Shown here: positions 17,501 to 24,832 of the stretch, piece by piece
Position numbering within the stretch: the stretch's first letter is position 1
How the letters are laid out: the number at the start of each line of letters is the position of its first letter
NCBI GenBank assembly: GCA_030040965.1
Contig: JASHOT010000342.1
Span: 1 to 38,660 of the forward strand
Length of the DNA stretch: 38,660 nt
Reading direction: 5' to 3'
DNA from: Candidatus Sulfotelmatobacter sp.
GTDB lineage: Bacteria > Acidobacteriota > Terriglobia > Terriglobales > Acidobacteriaceae
Notes under the pieces: generated by a model
Database searches by the model: none
The model's input: the letters and a program-made list of their open reading frames with translations, nothing else
What the model was told of the DNA's origin: nothing
Made by a program: the position numbers and the translations under genes

Positions 17501-18498
17501 ATGTAGCGATGCAGCTGCGGAACCTTGTCGTTGGCCGGAAGATTCGGATCCTGCTTGTCAAAAAACGGTGCCGCGTTGATCCAGTTGGTGCCGCGATTCG
17601 CATATCCTTCGCCATGAATATTGTTCGTCCCGGAAGCGGTGCTCATATCGATGTGTGCTCCGCTCGTGCCTCCCGCCTGCGCGTCATACATCGAGGTGTT
17701 CACGCGAAGTTCCTGAATCGTTTCCGGGGCCGGCGTCGGAATGCCCTGTCCGATCGCCAGATACACCGATGCCGTGCTCTGAATCGGTGCCGCGCTGGTG
17801 CTGGCCGCATTCGCCACGCCCGTATTGTTCACGATTCGTGCCGACGCCACCTGGCTTGTGCTCTTGCCGTTGAACAGACTGCTCACATCCACGCCGTTGA
17901 CCAAAAAAGTATTGCTGGTATCTCGCTGACCGTTGGCCCAGATCGGCTGATTCCCGAGTCCCGTGTTCACCCCGGTCCCTCCATTCAGCTCCGCGCTGAC
18001 GCCAGGGGAAAGAATGGCCAGCTGCGTGAAGCTTCCGGTCGGCAGAGGCACCGCCTGTATCTGCTGCTCTTCCAGGATGTAGCCGTTCGTTGTGTCGACG
18101 GCATTCATGATCGGAGCCGCGTCAACCTCGATCGTCGTTCCCACCTGTCCCACTTTCAGCGACACGTTCAGCGTTGCCGTTCGATCCGCCTGTACAAGGA
18201 TGGCGGGCAGCTTTTCGGTTTGAAATCCATCGTGGGTCACCGTCACCGTATAAGTGCCGATCGGCAGGTTGACGAAATCGTACGATCCGGTCGTATTTGT
18301 CTTCTGGGTGCGCGTCAGCTTGGTCTGATCCGCCACGATCGTCACGGTCGTGTCTGGCAGCACGCTGCCGCTCTTGTCCGTCACCGTGCCCGTAATTCCG
18401 CCCAGCGTCTGTTGCGCCCCGGCAGCAGCGCAGAACGTTAGAAGAACAATCAGAATCGAAACGATCGAGAAAATGCCCGGCTTCATCTTCTGCGTCAT
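14530..18498 (-). CDS. TonB-dependent receptor with carboxypeptidase-regulatory-like N-terminal domain (Oar-like)
   Basis: 1,322 residues with an ATG at 18498 preceded by GAGGTG. Residues 1-28 are a signal peptide ending AAGAQQ. Residues about 32-115 are a CarboxypepD_reg-like beta domain (GGITGTVTDKSGSVLPDTTV). The plug follows with TSNTFLVNGVDVSSLFNGKS and its VNG phrase. The remaining ~1,000 residues are a beta-barrel with repeated aromatic strands, GGLRFDWDGG and QWGLAPRVGLAWSP, ending in the outer-membrane signature LHLIF. The length and layout are those of the expanded Oar-like receptors abundant in Acidobacteriota, thought to import oligosaccharides or peptides or to act in adhesion. 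No TonB/ExbB genes or SusD partner lie nearby. The ligand is unknown. Confidence 0.93.
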   Translation of the reverse strand: MTQKMKPGIFSIVSILIVLLTFCAAAGAQQTLGGITGTVTDKSGSVLPDTTVTIVADQTKLTRTQKTNTTGSYDFVNLPIGTYTVTVTHDGFQTEKLPAILVQADRTATLNVSLKVGQVGTTIEVDAAPIMNAVDTTNGYILEEQQIQAVPLPTGSFTQLAILSPGVSAELNGGTGVNTGLGNQPIWANGQRDTSNTFLVNGVDVSSLFNGKSTSQVASARIVNNTGVANAASTSAAPIQSTASVYLAIGQGIPTPAPETIQELRVNTSMYDAQAGGTSGAHIDMSTASGTNNIHGEGYANRGTNWINAAPFFDKQDPNLPANDKVPQLHRYIAGGKIGAPLIKDKLFAFVSYQHLHDSDQEIGLSRMLVPADLNPNFLMAAPGCGTINRSSAQFATCMADISNDEWGTSLTAANVSPVALALFQAQLPNGQYMIPYSDGQIPTPSFPENAISPGTAYFLADQAVANLDWNKSTRDTVSAKYYYQHDPSLAPYAYSNVAGFSQHLDAGSQVASLTNTQTLRPSLSVTEVLGILREKVYSTIAQPFTPQEMGINTFGSPYFPGITIVDPLGLSNGAANPAGIENLQFLTIGQGAASQGAFTGAFQNRIMPSANAIWMHNKHTVTFGGSYSYTQLNTRDERTNQGMISTADFSQFVQGLVTTNDDFTTTKFLQGNANRYYRAGQAGAFVQDKFQFRSNLSLTGGLRFDWDGGLTEKYGRIFNFDPALYSYDDATDTITSNGIIIAGNNALFPTKGVSKTTLTGRQWGLAPRVGLAWSPRKFNDKLVVRAGWGLYYDRGELFSYLSPGYAEGVINGGPFGVNQTPPYVNAQSCGAANYLYEGFIPTCNSPSSFTPGPYSLSNPWGITLGPGPSGNPADITQFLPNGGVGLTAGIANGDPLFSFATYNRANKLPYTMNQTLDVQWQPRNDLMFEVGYVGNLGRHGVIPLPFNQPAIASPTNIIHPNSPYPQSYTYGYTVVNPNTFDAINLQTGVDCGPAPVPNTCFQTNYEGGNVDLRVPYLGYSAESESYTAAGVSGYNALQTHVEKRMSHGLRVGFSYTYSHALDEQSGMGLFFNGNNPLNLRSAYGSSDFDRTHIFNFSYTYMLPKFFNDSSFKGKFSNGWELDGSAVFQSGQPYSIIDYTGAVGSIFYSVYDGITNPVVPLAAGCTAKSAVTGASGAFATPALNSACFTLPLLSPGDLGGAIPSNDLYETNFTNGQRNIFRQAWQKSLQVSLVKITQLSERYSLKYSFDVFNVTNTASFDIPIDDVSQNAFYNQFPIEGTTPLPTSCTSSNVGFYNCPAGLGVTNKTIGGPRQIQMTLHLIF

Positions 18499-18712
18499 CG
18501 CGACACCTCATCAATGGGGATCTATAAAAACAAGAATCCTGTGCAGCCTGTCGCGACCGCCCCAGTCATCTCATAGGTTGCTCGAAACTCAAATGCAGAG
18601 CTGGTTTACTCTGCGGCAGGCTGGCAAACTACCCCGCAAATGTACGCGAACTTGCCCCAAAGTGGAAGTCTGCGTGCTAATGAAATTTCTTTTTGTCGGG
18701 AATCAGTAATTT

Positions 18713-20143
18713 TTATGACTGCGAGAGTTCTGCCGGCTCGGAGACGGCCTCTTTCTTGCCTCGTCCGCGGACCGCAAACCACGCCAGTCCCGCCCCCAGG
18801 TAGGCTACATAGATGTAAGGCAGTTTTCCGTAAGGACCTTCCGGCACTGGATAAAGATTGCCGATGAGTGCCAGCAGCATGGCCGCAGCGGCCAAAGCCG
18901 AAACTACCTGCGCTCCCGAGGTCAATGCATTTTCTCGTCGCAGGTAGCGCGGCAGCGCCACGCACACCAGCGCATACGCGACAATAAATCCGTAAGTCGC
19001 CAGCGACCCCAGCCATCCATAAACATCCAGTCCGCTTGCCCCGCGAGCCGCAAGCGCAGCCACCGGCGCTACCGCGGCAATGCCCGTGATGATCACCGCC
19101 AGGCTCGGCGTGTGATTCCGTGCATGCGTTTTCTTCAATACTTCATGCGCCAATCCGTCATGTGCCATTCGCAACAGCACCCTTGCCGCCGCGGTGATGC
19201 AGGCCAGAGTCCCAGCAAATAAACTGACCAGCGCTCCGATATCGATCAGCAACCCTAGCACCGGCGCGCCTCCCACGCGCGCTAGCACATACATGGGGGC
19301 ATCGCTTTTGCCGAGATCCTGACCAACCACGTGAAACCCGAGAACCTCCGCATAGGCACACACCGTGAAAAAAGCCCCGGCAAGAACCGCGCTCTGTATG
19401 ACCGCACGCGGAATCGTCTGCAGCGGATTCCGTGCCTCCGCTCCCAAGGTCGTCGCGCTTTCGAATCCAACAAAGCTGAAGAGTGCCAGCACCAATCCCA
19501 ACCGCAGCCCGCTGCCCGTCATGCCAGTCAAATGCAGTTCTTCGGCGTCCCACTTCCATCCGTGACGATAGAGAAGCAACACGACCACAATCACAATCAC
19601 TGACACGGATGCCGCTTCGATCCACAACATCAGTCGCGCCGAAATCTTCACATCACGATACGCGATCCACATGGATACGCATGTCACCAGAAGCGCAAGA
19701 AATACCGCAGACAGCACGTGCCCCGTTGCATCGCGCAGCAAAAGATTCGCGTAGTGATAAAACCCTCCAATCACGCTCGATCCCGTGGCCACATAGGCAA
19801 GCAGCAAACTCCACGCCACGGTCGCTGAGAGCCAGCGCGGCAAGGTCATCGAGGCATAACTGTAAAGCGATCCCGGAGACGCGGAAAGCCGCGCATATCG
19901 GCTGATGCACAGCGCGACCAGAAGAATTGCGACGGTCGCCAACACATACGCGAGCCACGTGCCATTCCCCGCCAGCGCACATACCAGTGGAATCGTCGCT
20001 GCCGGCGTGGTCGTCGGCGCCATCGTCGATACCGATTGCGCCAGCGTCTCCGTTGGCGAAAGAATCTCGCGCTGCAGGCCAAAATCAGTCTGCGCCTGCG
20101 AATCCTTGGCGGGGTGAGATTCAGCGTTTGCCGAGCCGGTCAT
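18713..20143 (-). CDS. APC-superfamily amino acid permease
   Basis: 476 residues from an ATG at 20143 (an alternative at 20164 adds seven residues). A polar N-terminus is followed by about 12 helices. The unwound TM1 region PLVCALAGNG and the helix-6 region FVGFESATTLGAEARNPLQT, with the conserved Glu and PxxxIPRAV continuation, are diagnostic of the amino acid-polyamine-organocation family. Late helices include TPSLAVIITGIAAV. The protein would be an inner-membrane symporter or antiporter for amino acids or amines. It lies 214 bases upstream of the TonB receptor start on the same strand; that gap shows no terminator, so co-transcription is possible but not shown. Substrate is not predictable. 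Confidence 0.9.
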   Translation of the reverse strand: MTGSANAESHPAKDSQAQTDFGLQREILSPTETLAQSVSTMAPTTTPAATIPLVCALAGNGTWLAYVLATVAILLVALCISRYARLSASPGSLYSYASMTLPRWLSATVAWSLLLAYVATGSSVIGGFYHYANLLLRDATGHVLSAVFLALLVTCVSMWIAYRDVKISARLMLWIEAASVSVIVIVVVLLLYRHGWKWDAEELHLTGMTGSGLRLGLVLALFSFVGFESATTLGAEARNPLQTIPRAVIQSAVLAGAFFTVCAYAEVLGFHVVGQDLGKSDAPMYVLARVGGAPVLGLLIDIGALVSLFAGTLACITAAARVLLRMAHDGLAHEVLKKTHARNHTPSLAVIITGIAAVAPVAALAARGASGLDVYGWLGSLATYGFIVAYALVCVALPRYLRRENALTSGAQVVSALAAAAMLLALIGNLYPVPEGPYGKLPYIYVAYLGAGLAWFAVRGRGKKEAVSEPAELSQS

Positions 20144-20164
20144 GGTTGGGCAGGGATTGTACAA

Positions 20165-20482
20165 CAGCCGCCTTCCGGTAGTGATGTAGTTTGCGCTGTC
20201 ATCCTGAGCAACCGTAGTTTGCGCCGCGAAGGCCCCGGGCTAGCCGCGCGTCGCGGCGCGGTGTTGGCCGCAACAAACGCGCGTTTGGCTCGCTTCCTTG
20301 TCACCGCCCCATCAGACAAAACTCAACTCTCAGCGGCATTTTGCTAGAAGAAAAATCAATCGGCCTCAGTCAAAAACAAACGCGCACTATTTTCAGGGTC
20401 GTGATAGTTTTCGCTTGAGAACTAAAGAAACGGGGCCGTCCCAGCAGATCTCAAAGGCGGCCCCAGTTTTCGGAGTCCGGCA
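20165..20482. other. noncoding region with palindromic repeat remnant
   Basis: No gene is supported in this 318-base stretch. Around 20197-20236 it carries CTGTCATCCTGAGC...CGAAGG, a motif reminiscent of a repeat seen widely in acidobacterial intergenic DNA (recollection, not a search). A GC-rich imperfect palindrome follows at about 20251-20268. At 20432-20464 there is an inverted repeat listed separately. Confidence 0.5.
20432..20464. terminator. GC-rich hairpin with short T tracts on either side
   Basis: GGGGCCG (20432-20438) pairs with CGGCCCC (20458-20464) across a 19-base loop. On the plus strand it is followed by AGTTTT; on the minus strand by GTTTCTTT. It could end minus-strand transcription coming from the cupin gene, or sit in the leader of the zinc-ribbon gene that starts 19 bases downstream. 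Confidence 0.4.
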
Positions 20483-20653
20483 ATGAGAATCTGCCCCAAC
20501 ACCTCATGCGTGGCCTTTGGCCGCATCGTCTATTCGGTGAGAACCCGTTGCCCATTCTGCAAGTGGGACCTGAAGCCTTCACTTCCCGCTGGCACCACGC
20601 CTGCGCCGCCACCGCCAGCGCAGAAAGACACGCGCCTCCCGGCAACTCGCTGA
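20483..20653 (+). CDS. 56-residue zinc-ribbon protein with proline-rich tail
   Basis: The ATG at 20483 is preceded by CGGAG about eight bases away, and the frame closes with TGA at 20651-20653. Residues 4-26 hold four cysteines as C-x4-C and C-x2-C (CPNTSC... then CPFCKWDL), the arrangement of a zinc ribbon, with IVYSVRTR between the two knuckles. The tail (TTPAPPPPAQKDT) is proline-rich and probably disordered. No signal peptide or helix is seen. The opposite strand of this stretch is also open but reads as shadow sequence. It lies alone on the plus strand between the APC permease and cupin genes. Function unknown; zinc binding is inferred from the cysteine spacing. Confidence 0.65.
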   Translation: MRICPNTSCVAFGRIVYSVRTRCPFCKWDLKPSLPAGTTPAPPPPAQKDTRLPATR

Positions 20654-20695
20654 GCCGGCATTTCCCTCGTTCCTGTAGAGGAGGATTGTGATTTG

Positions 20696-20797
20696 CGAAG
20701 GGCACGACTTCGGTCTTTGAGCCTGCCCTGAGCAAGCGAAGCGCGCCGAAGGGTGCCGCAAAGACTCCCACTAGGTTGCGGCTTAGCCGCTGAGGGG
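20696..20797. repeat. composite intergenic repeat, copy A
   Basis: Three modules in order: AAGGGCACGACTTC, a 44-base core at 20716-20759 beginning TTTGAGCCTGCCCTGAGC, and GCGGCTTAGCCGCTGAGGGG ending at 20797. The core matches the reverse complement of 37997-38040 at 42 of 44 positions, and the outer modules recur there and at 22721-22789. The modules are partly self-complementary. It lies after the zinc-ribbon gene and before the end of the cupin gene. Confidence 0.85.
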
Positions 20798-20826
20798 CGC
20801 CACACCACGCCATCACACCAAGTGTT

Positions 20827-21546
20827 CTAGTTCTTAGGAAATTCCAGCAAAATAAATTTTGCCGGCGCACCCGCACACCATAAATCTTTCTGATGCCCGG
20901 GCGCTAGCCACTGAACTCCACCCGTGTCCAGTTTGACCATCGCCGCGAAGCTCATGGTATGGTGGGGCTGGGGCCTGCCCTGCATCATACGCACTTTGTC
21001 GGTCAGAGCGACCACAAGCAGCGGCCCATCCGTCAACGGCAGTATTCCTTCGTGCTGAAGTTCAACTTCCGAAACCCGGATTCCGTCTTTTACAAAGAGA
21101 ACCTCTTCCGTCCCACCTTCGAGGATGTGTAGCCCGCGATCCTCATCCCATGTAGATGCAGCCTGGCGTCGCTTTTCATCCTGCAGGATCTCAATCGTTA
21201 CGTTGCGAAAAGGTTTGTCCGAAACATTGCGCGCGACGTGCGCGAAATTGCCCGGAGTGAAACGCGTTTCTCCATCCTGCAGTTGCAACCGAATCGGATC
21301 CTTCCCTTTTACCGCATTCACTACTTCCGATGCGCCGAGCGTCACATAAATGTAATCGTGGTGGTGCAGGTGCATCTGCGTCTCGCCATGGGGCGGCACC
21401 TCAACACTGAACACGCGCAGCTCTTCGTTCTTGAATACCAGATGATGATGCGGTTCGGCAGTGATCTCCACTTCCGGCGGCGCTTGGGCGAGCCCAAGTG
21501 CAGTGACCAGCAGGAAAAGAGCGGAGCGAAAAAAAGGTCGTCTCAT
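20827..21546 (-). CDS. secreted cupin-domain protein
   Basis: 239 residues with a signal peptide (MRRPFFRSALFLLVTALGLA, cut near AQA). The mature part contains the cupin metal motif HLHHHDYIYVTLG, whose histidines could bind a metal, followed by GETRFTPGNFAHVARN, the second cupin motif. A second beta-rich half (residues ~140-235) has DGPLLVVALTDKV and PHHTMSFAAMVKLDTG and may be a degenerate second cupin. Export suggests an extracytoplasmic role. It lies after a 45-base gap from the T-free start region near 21547 and is not clearly in an operon. The cupin fold is well supported but the enzymatic or binding role is unknown. Confidence 0.82.
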   Translation of the reverse strand: MRRPFFRSALFLLVTALGLAQAPPEVEITAEPHHHLVFKNEELRVFSVEVPPHGETQMHLHHHDYIYVTLGASEVVNAVKGKDPIRLQLQDGETRFTPGNFAHVARNVSDKPFRNVTIEILQDEKRRQAASTWDEDRGLHILEGGTEEVLFVKDGIRVSEVELQHEGILPLTDGPLLVVALTDKVRMMQGRPQPHHTMSFAAMVKLDTGGVQWLAPGHQKDLWCAGAPAKFILLEFPKN

Positions 21547-21629
21547 GAGGCGGATTGTATCTTGAACATTGCTTGGATTGTCGAAGGGCGTAGCTGAAAG
21601 GAAGTCCGCGGAAGTAAATTCAGTCGGCT

Positions 21630-22016
21630 TCAGCGCTCACGCGTCACACGAATCCATTGTTCCATCTGATCCAGATATTCAGTCAGCGCGCGCCGCCCGG
21701 TCGCGGTCAGTCGATACTCGGTCCGAGGAACGCGTCCCTCAAAGAATTTCACGCACGAAATATATTCCGCTTCCTCGAGCTTGCGCGCATGCACGCTCAA
21801 ATTGCCGTCGGTCGTTTTGAGCACACGCTTCAAATCGTTGAAGCTGAGGGACTCGTTCGTCGCCAGCGCGCTGACAATTCCCAGCCGGATGCGCTCATGA
21901 ATCAACCGGTCGAGTTCTGGAAGCTCGGGAGCCGTGGCTTCGGCACGCTGCCGTGTGCGCGCCTCCAGCTTTGCCGGCTTTGCGTGTTTTATTCGAGAGG
22001 AAACCGACCTACCCAC
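21630..22016 (-). CDS. winged-helix transcriptional regulator (HTH_27/PadR-MarR-like)
   Basis: 128 residues. After a basic, Ala/Glu-rich N-terminal 35 residues comes a winged helix: LDRLIHERIRLGIVSALAT, then SFNDLKRVLKTTDGNLSVHA as the helix-turn-helix with recognition helix, the wing GRVPRTEYRLTATG, and a C-terminal dimerisation helix ALTEYLDQMEQWI. This is the small 'winged helix DNA-binding' family related to MarR and ArsR. Its start at 22016 overlaps the last eight bases of the upstream membrane protein gene, so the pair is translationally coupled and likely acts together or shares regulation. Targets are unknown. Confidence 0.87.
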   Translation of the reverse strand: MGRSVSSRIKHAKPAKLEARTRQRAEATAPELPELDRLIHERIRLGIVSALATNESLSFNDLKRVLKTTDGNLSVHARKLEEAEYISCVKFFEGRVPRTEYRLTATGRRALTEYLDQMEQWIRVTRER

Positions 22017-22653
22017 CGTGTCTCCTCGCGATCAGAAATCCAAAAACCACGTGCAATCCACCAAATCCTGCTGCCAGAAACCAGTTTCCCCACGCTGCTG
22101 GCCCCAGTGCCGCCAGACCGCCGAGCAGCAGGAAACAGACTCCCATGACCGGCACGATCGAAACCGAGAATGCGCCTCCCGTCATAATTCCGGCGCCGTA
22201 CAGCAGCAACCAGGTTGCGGGAAGAGCCGACGTGTCACCCGTGCGAAACAGCTGAAAGGTCAGGAATGCTCCCGCGACCAGAGGAGGAGCCAGTCCCAGC
22301 GCAACTTTACGCGCCGGGCCGGAAAACAGGGGAAGGCCGCGCCGGTTCGCCTTCCAGGTGCAGGAAAGCAAGGCAATCGCAACCGCGACTACTCCTTCCG
22401 CCAGCCATACACGCAACCAGGTGAAGTTAGAGGTCTGCTGCGTCGCAAGCCACGCCGCAAACAGGGCCGTGCCGCCGACCAACACCTGCCCCCACCCCGA
22501 AACCGCGGTAAACGACGCCGAGCGCTCCATGGTGTCGCGGATAAAGCGCAGATCGTCGGCCATGTCATTGCCAAAGTCCGGAACGGCGTCCTTCGACAAC
22601 GGCTTCAGTGGCCGGTGAAAACGGCGCAACCGGTGAGGTCGGGTTTCTGACAT
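22009..22653 (-). CDS. hypothetical multi-pass membrane protein coupled to a winged-helix regulator
   Basis: 214 residues. The first 45 are polar and charged (PLKPLSKDAVPDFGNDMADD), followed by a short amphipathic helix LRFIRDTMERSASFTAVSGW and then about five to six hydrophobic helices, including LPATWLLLYGAGIMTGGAFS and a C-terminal FGGLHVVFGFLIARRHGG. No known domain was recognised. Membrane protein genes overlapping a small HTH_27-type regulator are a recurrent pairing in Acidobacteriota as far as I recall; the functional meaning is not known. It overlaps the regulator gene by eight bases on the same strand. An inner-membrane location is inferred. Confidence 0.72.
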   Translation of the reverse strand: MSETRPHRLRRFHRPLKPLSKDAVPDFGNDMADDLRFIRDTMERSASFTAVSGWGQVLVGGTALFAAWLATQQTSNFTWLRVWLAEGVVAVAIALLSCTWKANRRGLPLFSGPARKVALGLAPPLVAGAFLTFQLFRTGDTSALPATWLLLYGAGIMTGGAFSVSIVPVMGVCFLLLGGLAALGPAAWGNWFLAAGFGGLHVVFGFLIARRHGG

Positions 22654-22720
22654 GTATCAAGAATAGCGAGGCGGTCAACCTATGGTCAAGTACTTTGTAA
22701 TGCAGAGTGAGTCTCAACTT

Positions 22721-22789
22721 GGGAAGGGCACGGCTTCAGCCGTGCCGAAAGATGTTCGTTGACGTGAGCGGCTTCAGCCCCTTGAGAGG
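22721..22789. repeat. composite intergenic repeat, copy B (short form)
   Basis: GGGAAGGGCACGGCTTC followed by a perfect 8-bp hairpin (GGCACGGC-TTCA-GCCGTGCC, 22727-22746), then GCGGCTTCAGCCCCTTGAG at 22769-22787. The end modules match copies A and C, but the 44-base core is missing. It sits directly after the stop of the beta-propeller gene, so it may double as a 3' hairpin for that transcript. Confidence 0.75.
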
Positions 22790-24376
22790 CTACTTTGCAG
22801 ACGAAGACAACTCCCCAAACACGCCAACTCCGTTGGTGGTCGGCACGTAGACTTTGCCGTTGGCAATGGTGGGCGCGGCGTACTTGTTTCCCACACCAAA
22901 GTTGTCTCGTCCGTTGGCAGCCTGCGTCGTGTTGTAGAGTTCAGCGAGCGTATTTGCGGAAAGAGCGTGCAGCACGGCCGGATTCGTATTCTCCACGGCC
23001 CATACAATCACGTTCGTGCCGTCGTTGCCCGAGACCATCATCGTCGCCCCGGGAAACCCGAAGACGTGCTGCGACTGCGCTACCGGCGTGGTCTGCAGTT
23101 TCGCATCGGTGAACTGAAATGCCAGAATCGGAGATTCCACCGGTCCGTAGTACAGCCTCGATCCCGCAAACACAGGACTGTTCCACATTCCTCCGGGAAG
23201 TGCGCTGGGAAGCTCCTGGTAAATGTTGTTCGTGGTCGAATTGTATTTTCCCAACTGATTGCGATTCACGATATACAGGTTTTCATCTTTGCCCGCGCCC
23301 GCCGCCAGTTGCCATGTATTGCCCGACGAATCCTTCAAGTTCGGCAAAATTAGTGCCGCTCCAGATCCCAGGTCGACATCGCAACAATTCTCCTCCCCCT
23401 GGTTGTACATTTCGAAATATCCGTTTACCTTTAGCCCCGTCGAAACGCGCAGGAACGCGTTCCCATAATCACCTTCCGACGGAAATCCTGACGAGTTCAG
23501 CGTCGTATCGAATACCCCATTCGCATCCAGGAGGAAGATGTTTCCTTCGCCATCGTAGGTCAGCCCCCCTCCCGATCCCCAAATCGCACCTTCATTTCCG
23601 TTCGGCGTCACGTTCAGAATGCTCGTCTGCTTCAGAGTCGATGCGCTGTAGCCCATAATCCACCCTGTGTATGGGCGGATGTCGCAATGCGATGCCCAGG
23701 TCAGATAAACCGTCTCTTTGGCCAGCAGCAAACCAGAGCGCTCTTTATACTGCGCGGGATCGAAAATCACGTAGCCGTTCGAGCTGTTATCGCCTGTGCC
23801 GGGATATTGCCCTGTGATCTCCACCGGTCCGTCGAAAAGTTCTTTGCCGGTGGGAACCGCTAGCGCATGCAGCCGTTGGTGATAATTTCCTGACGAGTCT
23901 TTTGACATCGCGACCAGGTAAATAATCCCGTTGCTCCCTGCCGGACGGGAAATCACCGGAGTCGAGGTAATCCCAATCACCGGCACGACCTGGTTGCAGC
24001 CGCGATCGTCGGAAGGCGTCTCGCCCGACAGTAGCGTTGATGTTTGCCAGTATTGCGTCCCGGTATCGGCATCGAACGCGTACACATAGTCTCGCTCCGT
24101 CGCCACAATCAGCACGTTGTGCGTCCCACCCGCAATCGTCACCGATGAAACGTACAGCGGCTCGGCGTCGACATAGCCATCGACCGACAACACAAAAAGC
24201 TTTCCGAAGCTGTTTACGTTGACATTGCTCGGCGTGAGCGTCGTCTCCGCGTTGTCAAAGCCGGTACGCGCGGTGTTGTAGCGGTAGGTAAGTACATCCT
24301 GGCCGGAAGCGACAACTGCCCATAACATCGCAGTCATGATCAGCGCTGATAAACTACGGATGTGTGCAATCTTCAT
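22790..24376 (-). CDS. secreted PQQ-like beta-propeller repeat protein
   Basis: 528 residues from the ATG at 24376, chosen because GGGAG precedes it; an ATG six residues upstream is possible. A signal peptide (LSALIMTAMLWAVVASGQ) is followed by LTYRYNTARTGFDNAETTLT, the usual opening of acidobacterial proteins of this type. Repeated blades include VLIVATERDYVYAFDADTGT, IYLVAMSKDSSG and ANGKVYVPTTNGVGVFGEL, the last closing the ring. This resembles PQQ-enzyme propellers, but the catalytic Ca/PQQ residues and a cytochrome domain are not evident, so it is more likely a non-enzymatic surface or periplasmic propeller. It stands alone, with a composite repeat immediately after its stop. Confidence 0.85.
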   Translation of the reverse strand: MKIAHIRSLSALIMTAMLWAVVASGQDVLTYRYNTARTGFDNAETTLTPSNVNVNSFGKLFVLSVDGYVDAEPLYVSSVTIAGGTHNVLIVATERDYVYAFDADTGTQYWQTSTLLSGETPSDDRGCNQVVPVIGITSTPVISRPAGSNGIIYLVAMSKDSSGNYHQRLHALAVPTGKELFDGPVEITGQYPGTGDNSSNGYVIFDPAQYKERSGLLLAKETVYLTWASHCDIRPYTGWIMGYSASTLKQTSILNVTPNGNEGAIWGSGGGLTYDGEGNIFLLDANGVFDTTLNSSGFPSEGDYGNAFLRVSTGLKVNGYFEMYNQGEENCCDVDLGSGAALILPNLKDSSGNTWQLAAGAGKDENLYIVNRNQLGKYNSTTNNIYQELPSALPGGMWNSPVFAGSRLYYGPVESPILAFQFTDAKLQTTPVAQSQHVFGFPGATMMVSGNDGTNVIVWAVENTNPAVLHALSANTLAELYNTTQAANGRDNFGVGNKYAAPTIANGKVYVPTTNGVGVFGELSSSAK

Positions 24377-24559
24377 AAATTGGGTATCTCCCAATGCTTG
24401 GATGGGAGGGACGACGGTAGTCTGGACTTCTCACTGATCGCGGCGAAGTGGGGCGCTTCCCGGGTCAGTTGCTCACTGTTTTCGCGCCTCTCAGCGCCTT
24501 GCTAATACTGGAGAGCGCTTCCTGGGGGAAATCAGTATATCACCGATCTCGGCAAATTA

Positions 24560-24763
24560 TTGATTGGAATCGGACTCGTCCTGGTGGTGGCTGGCGCCAT
24601 TTTAACTATCTTTGGACGAACCCACCTTCCCTTAGGCCGTCTACCGGGCGATATCGTGTACCGCGGTAAACACTCGACGGTCTACTTTCCGCTCGTCACC
24701 TGCCTCCTGCTGAGCGTGATCTTATCCCTTGTTTTCTATGTCTTAGGTCGCTTTCGAAGGTAG
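24560..24763 (+). CDS. DUF2905 small membrane protein with no canonical start at the expected site
   Basis: The encoded sequence has two membrane helices separated by GRLPGDIVYRGKHSTVYFPL, the hallmark of DUF2905, then LLLSVILSLVFYVLGRF. The only ATG/GTG/TTG in the open frame is TTG at 24560, giving 67 residues, but this drops the family-conserved DLGKL block, which is encoded just upstream (ITDLGKLL from 24539). An ATC at 24539 has GGGGGA nine bases before it and aligns with the usual Met, so the true start may be ATC, or ATG has been lost. The frame is closed upstream by TAA near 24504. Function of DUF2905 is unknown; inner-membrane location is predicted. It is convergent with gyrA. Confidence 0.75.
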   Translation: MIGIGLVLVVAGAILTIFGRTHLPLGRLPGDIVYRGKHSTVYFPLVTCLLLSVILSLVFYVLGRFRR

Positions 24764-24784
24764 GGAGAGAATTTAGGGGACAGA

Positions 24785-24817
24785 GAGAGAAGAAAGATGC
24801 AGAGTCTTCCTTCTCTC
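24785..24817. terminator. candidate bidirectional terminator between DUF2905 and gyrA
   Basis: A 13-base arm GAGAGAAGAAAGA pairs with TCTTCCTTCTCTC with one mismatch around a 7-base loop, in the 69-base gap between two convergent genes. No long T tract follows on either side, so efficiency is uncertain. Confidence 0.45.
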
Positions 24818-24832
24818 GCTAGAACTCAGCCC

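Noticed and set aside
14542-18441. Several long plus-strand open frames opposite the TonB receptor
   Set aside because: Their products are Arg-rich and lack domains; the minus strand gives a single coherent 1,322-residue receptor.
20451-20876. 141-residue minus-strand frame
   Set aside because: It runs through the composite repeat and is antisense to the zinc-ribbon gene; cysteines are irregular and the start overlaps the cupin gene.
24448-24669. 73-residue plus-strand frame overlapping DUF2905
   Set aside because: Different frame; the DUF2905 frame has family motifs and this one does not.
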